Assembly: GCA_036003885.1 (NCBI GenBank)
Contig: DASYSA010000139.1
Location: 1 to 34,875 of the forward strand
From: DASYSA01 sp036003885
GTDB lineage: Bacteria > Acidobacteriota > Blastocatellia > UBA7656
Direction: 5' to 3'
Length of the DNA stretch: 34,875 nucleotides
A model generated the notes under the pieces. That model was not told the origin of the DNA, made no database searches, and saw only the letters and a list, made by a program, of their open reading frames with translations. Positions 32,662-34,875 of this stretch are shown here, piece by piece. Position numbers and translations under genes: made by a program. Every line of letters begins with the position of its first letter. The stretch's first letter is position 1.

Positions 32662-33402
32662 TCACTGGCCCTGTTCAGGGTGGACCACGGCGCCAGGATC
32701 CAGGAGATCCAGAAGCGCTTCGCGCGCCCGCGCTACCGAGGCGGACTCCTTCGACTCGATCGTTACCTTTACGCGATAGTCTTTGCGCGTGAAGGTTGGA
32801 TACGAGCCGATCTCAACATCAGGATGTTTGGCGGCGACTTCGTGCAGCCGAGGCGAGATATCGAATTCGTCCTCCTGAGTGTAGATCGCGCAGGCGTGGA
32901 AGGGCGTCCCGCGGAAGCGCTCGCTTATTGCCTCGAACTTGCTGCGGAAGAGCTCAGGCACGCCCGGCAGTATGTAGACATTCTCAACTGCCGGCACCGG
33001 CCAACGCATCCCAGGCTCGCGAATCAGTTCCGCACCCGCAGGGATGTCGGCCATGCGCAGACGAGACTCGTCGATCCCCTCCGCGAAGTAGCCGCGAAGC
33101 ATAGCCTCGAGCTCCGGATGCCGCACAACTTCGCGGCCGAATGCCCGCGCGACTCCCTCAATGGTCACGTCGTCGTGAGTCGGTCCCACGCCCCCGGATG
33201 TGAAGACGTAGTCGAATTCCCTTGAGCATTGCCTCACTTCATGGGATATCAGATCGAGGTCGTCCGGAATCACCACTATTCGTCGAAGGGACACGCCGAG
33301 ACGGTAGAGTTCCCCTATCAAGAAGCTCGCGTTCTTGTCCTCGGACTTGCCGGTGAGAATCTCGTTTCCTATTACAACGACCGCCGCCGTCTTCTGCTGC
33401 AT
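32662..33402 (-). CDS. CinA-type molybdopterin-binding-domain protein
   Basis: A 246-residue protein made of the MoCF/CinA N-terminal domain. VVVIGNEILTGKSEDKNASFL is the family start, then FTSGGVGPTHDDVTIEGVARAF with the MPT-binding loop, and NVYILPGVPELFRSKFEA. The C-terminal amidohydrolase part of full CinA is absent, so it resembles the short stand-alone proteins annotated as competence/damage-inducible protein A or FAD-pyrophosphatase-like. The start at 33402 (MQQKTAAVV) is chosen over an upstream in-frame codon at 33438. It precedes sthA by 124 nt without visible signals. Confidence 0.88.
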   Translation of the reverse strand: MQQKTAAVVVIGNEILTGKSEDKNASFLIGELYRLGVSLRRIVVIPDDLDLISHEVRQCSREFDYVFTSGGVGPTHDDVTIEGVARAFGREVVRHPELEAMLRGYFAEGIDESRLRMADIPAGAELIREPGMRWPVPAVENVYILPGVPELFRSKFEAISERFRGTPFHACAIYTQEDEFDISPRLHEVAAKHPDVEIGSYPTFTRKDYRVKVTIESKESASVARAREALLDLLDPGAVVHPEQGQ

Positions 33403-33458
33403 AGGTGCAATATTAGCCTCGGCGGCGAGAGGCGGCAATGCTGCCGGAACTTTCGTTG

Positions 33459-33553
33459 GCCTGGGTACGCACGCTTCCAGCGTGCTGGCCTAGAGGACCT
33501 TTGGAATTGCCAGGCCTCGCACGCCCGCACGCTGGAAGCGTGCGTACCCAGGC
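33459..33553. repeat. Perfect 27-bp inverted repeat, REP/BIME-like
   Basis: The arms at 33459-33485 and 33527-33553 are perfect reverse complements separated by 41 nt. Each arm also contains its own small palindrome, GCACGC-TTCCA-GCGTGC. A third pairing, GGCCT (33487-33491) with AGGCC (33512-33516), extends the stem inside. This nested form resembles paired REP elements (BIMEs). No transposase is nearby. It lies in the 192-nt gap upstream of the CinA-type gene, downstream of the NTF2-like gene, both on the minus strand. Confidence 0.85.
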
Positions 33554-33594
33554 GTCCTCCTCCAATCAGGACGTTGATTCTGACCTCTGGGCCG

Positions 33595-34239
33595 CTATCT
33601 CGCAGGAAGCCGCGTTACCTGGGAGGCGACCATCTGCCAGCGGCCTTCGCGCTTTACCCAGACAATGGTCTCGCGATATTCCCCGCTTATGTCGGTGCCC
33701 TGATAGGTCCCTTTGGCGTCGGCGCGAAGTGTCATGATGGCCGTATCTCCGAACACTCGCGCTGAGACCTCGGAGATTGAGAGGGATTCAATTGTATAGT
33801 TTGGAATGCCCGCGAGCACCGCAGCTTTGTTGATGATCTGGCCGGTGGCGGTGATCTCGCTGAAGTCCTCCGCCACTATGCGAGCGAAGGCGGCGGTCTC
33901 TTTCTTCTTAGCTCCATCGATCATTTCGTTGTACAGGGCGGTCAACTCCTGTTCGACTTTCGAGGGTGCTGGACCCTTCTTGTCTCCAGCCTTGCCTGGC
34001 TTGTAGTCTGCGAGCCACTCGACGTCGACAACATCTGCTTTGCGGCGGTCCTTTTCGGCGATCAGCCACTTGCCGCGCTCGTTCCACGGCGGGCCTCCCA
34101 GAGGGTCAACGTGGCAGAACGTGCAGTCCTTGGCCCCAAACTTACGAGATTTTGCGAGGAAGGGCGGATAGCCGAATGACGGCCCGGCTAAAGAGACGAC
34201 CAGCCCGGCGACGAATATGAGTGCAATCGAGAGCTTCAT
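33595..34239 (-). CDS. Exported CxxCH protein with NTF2-like (DUF4440) domain
   Basis: A 214-residue exported protein. A signal peptide (1-23) is followed by FLAKSRKFGAKDCTFCHVDPLGG, with C39, C42 and H43 forming CxxCH, a possible haem c site or metal/disulfide site. A short linker leads to an NTF2/SnoaL-like domain (about 92-214: VEQELTALYNEMIDGAKKKETAAFARIVAEDF ... ISGEYRETIVWVKREGRWQMVASQVTRL), as in DUF4440 proteins. The start at 34239 excludes 23 codons that only translate the GTTTTGC repeat. Joining a cytochrome-like motif to an NTF2 fold is uncommon; function unknown. Confidence 0.82.
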   Translation of the reverse strand: MKLSIALIFVAGLVVSLAGPSFGYPPFLAKSRKFGAKDCTFCHVDPLGGPPWNERGKWLIAEKDRRKADVVDVEWLADYKPGKAGDKKGPAPSKVEQELTALYNEMIDGAKKKETAAFARIVAEDFSEITATGQIINKAAVLAGIPNYTIESLSISEVSARVFGDTAIMTLRADAKGTYQGTDISGEYRETIVWVKREGRWQMVASQVTRLPAR

Positions 34240-34277
34240 TCTGTTCACGCGTTTTACTCCTGTTGGATTGAGAACTA

Positions 34278-34398
34278 CGTTTTGCGTTTTGCGTTTTACG
34301 TTTGTCATTGTCCTTCGTGGTATGGCTGGTTTCTACTCGTTATGCCAGCGCCCAACGCCAAACGTAAAACGAAAAACGCGAAACGCGAAACGCGTTTT
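34278..34398. repeat. Two-arm heptamer repeat (TTTTGCG / CGCAAAA type)
   Basis: Left arm: TTTTGCG twice, TTTTACG and TTTGTC (34280-34306). Right arm: CAAACG, TAAAACG, AAAAACG, CGAAACG and CGAAACG (about 34359-34396). The right arm ends directly at the stop of the SDR gene (34399) on the minus strand. Words are close to those at 6688-6714 and 26634-26732. Confidence 0.85.
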
Positions 34399-34875
34399 TC
34401 ATCTGGCGCAAGTCAACGCTCGGCCGCCATCGATGCTCACTGTAGCACCCGTTATCCACCCCGCCTGATCGGATGCGAGGAAATAGATCAGCTCGGCTAT
34501 CTCTGAGGCTTCGCCGACTCGGCCCAATGGATGGGTTGTCTTGCTGTGTTCCAGAAATGCCTCATACGCTTCATCCTTCATTCCGCCCGCACGATGAAGG
34601 CCGCTCACGACAACTCCAGGATTCACAGCATTCACCCGAATGCCCTTTCCGGCAAGCTCGAGCGCTGCGCACCTGGTGAGCTGATCGACACCCGCTTTGC
34701 TGACGCAGTAAGCCAGTATCCCCGGAAATGATCGCAGACCCACCACGCTCGACACGTTGACGACGTTGCCGCGCGAACGTTCGAGGTGCGGCACAGCGAG
34801 CTTCATCAGGTGAAAGACCGACCGAAGGTTGATGTTCATCATCTCGTCCCAGAGTCCGAGAGATGAGGCTTCGAT
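34399..34875 (-). CDS. Short-chain dehydrogenase/reductase (partial, cut by window edge)
   Basis: The C-terminal 158 residues of a classical SDR; the N-terminus with its cofactor loop lies beyond the right edge and the frame stays open to base 34875. Visible are the NxxS region (GNVVNVSSVVGLRSFPG), the catalytic YCVSKAG, the nucleotide-binding VNAVNPGVV and the family ending GWITGATVSIDGGRA. These define an NAD(P)-dependent oxidoreductase, close to FabG-like glucose or acyl dehydrogenases, but the substrate is not predictable. The stop abuts the 34278-34398 repeat. Confidence 0.88.
   Translation of the reverse strand: MEASSLGLWDEMMNINLRSVFHLMKLAVPHLERSRGNVVNVSSVVGLRSFPGILAYCVSKAGVDQLTRCAALELAGKGIRVNAVNPGVVVSGLHRAGGMKDEAYEAFLEHSKTTHPLGRVGEASEIAELIYFLASDQAGWITGATVSIDGGRALTCAR

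Noticed and set aside
33459..33553. Insertion-sequence end or transposon remnant
   Set aside because: There is no transposase, no target duplication and only 95 nt in total. A REP/BIME-like element fits better.

Overview
The window is a G+C-rich bacterial chromosome segment carrying about 35 ordinary single-copy genes on both strands, with no phage, plasmid or insertion-sequence genes. Coenzyme F420 genes, an exosortase with its target protein, a PilZ protein, a CusF/SCO copper pair and many secreted CxxCH or CHRD proteins together suggest an Acidobacteriota-like soil bacterium, perhaps of the Blastocatellia. That placement is inference from gene content and protein style; no rRNA gene is present to settle it.

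Layout. 1-666: no convincing gene. 667-3811: an F420 operon (npdG, cofD, cofC, cofE), followed by a Tat-exported PLP enzyme and a TrpF-like barrel (to 5812). 5841-8610, minus strand: a DUF2318 metal-site protein, an FtsX/MacB-type permease and its ATPase, probably a metal-related export or uptake unit. 8942-11842: aconitase behind a good sigma70-type promoter. 11940-13635: two tandem RlaP-type nucleotidyltransferases. 13632-14204, minus: a small HExxH membrane protein. 14340-14885, minus: an exported peroxiredoxin whose active-site codon is an in-frame UGA followed by a SECIS-like hairpin, so it reads as a selenoprotein. 15294-17163: a PilZ protein and threonine synthase. 17281-18542, minus: a CusF-SCO1 fusion and a CusF-like lipoprotein. 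18801-20889: two paralogous secreted proteins and a choice-of-anchor V-like CxxCH protein. 21028-23264, minus: an exosortase H-like module, made of a CHRD target with a PTLSEWG signal, the exosortase, and a membrane partner ending in a SEC-C zinc motif. 23793-28215: RmlD, an SRPBCC protein, a coupled helical/8-TM pair and an MFS transporter. 28221-34875, minus: a Ca2+/H+ antiporter, an esterase, a soluble transhydrogenase (SthA), a CinA-type protein, an NTF2-like protein with a CxxCH motif, and a partial SDR.

Between the genes lies a striking set of about eleven intergenic elements. Most are built from tandem 7-nt words. Nine have two arms, the second holding the reverse complement of the first arm's word, and most loci use a different word. 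They sit directly against stop or start codons, and one supplies the last five codons of cofD. A separate perfect 27-bp REP/BIME-like inverted repeat lies at 33459-33553. The two observations most worth following are the selenocysteine peroxiredoxin with its near-leaderless promoter, and the heptamer hairpin family.
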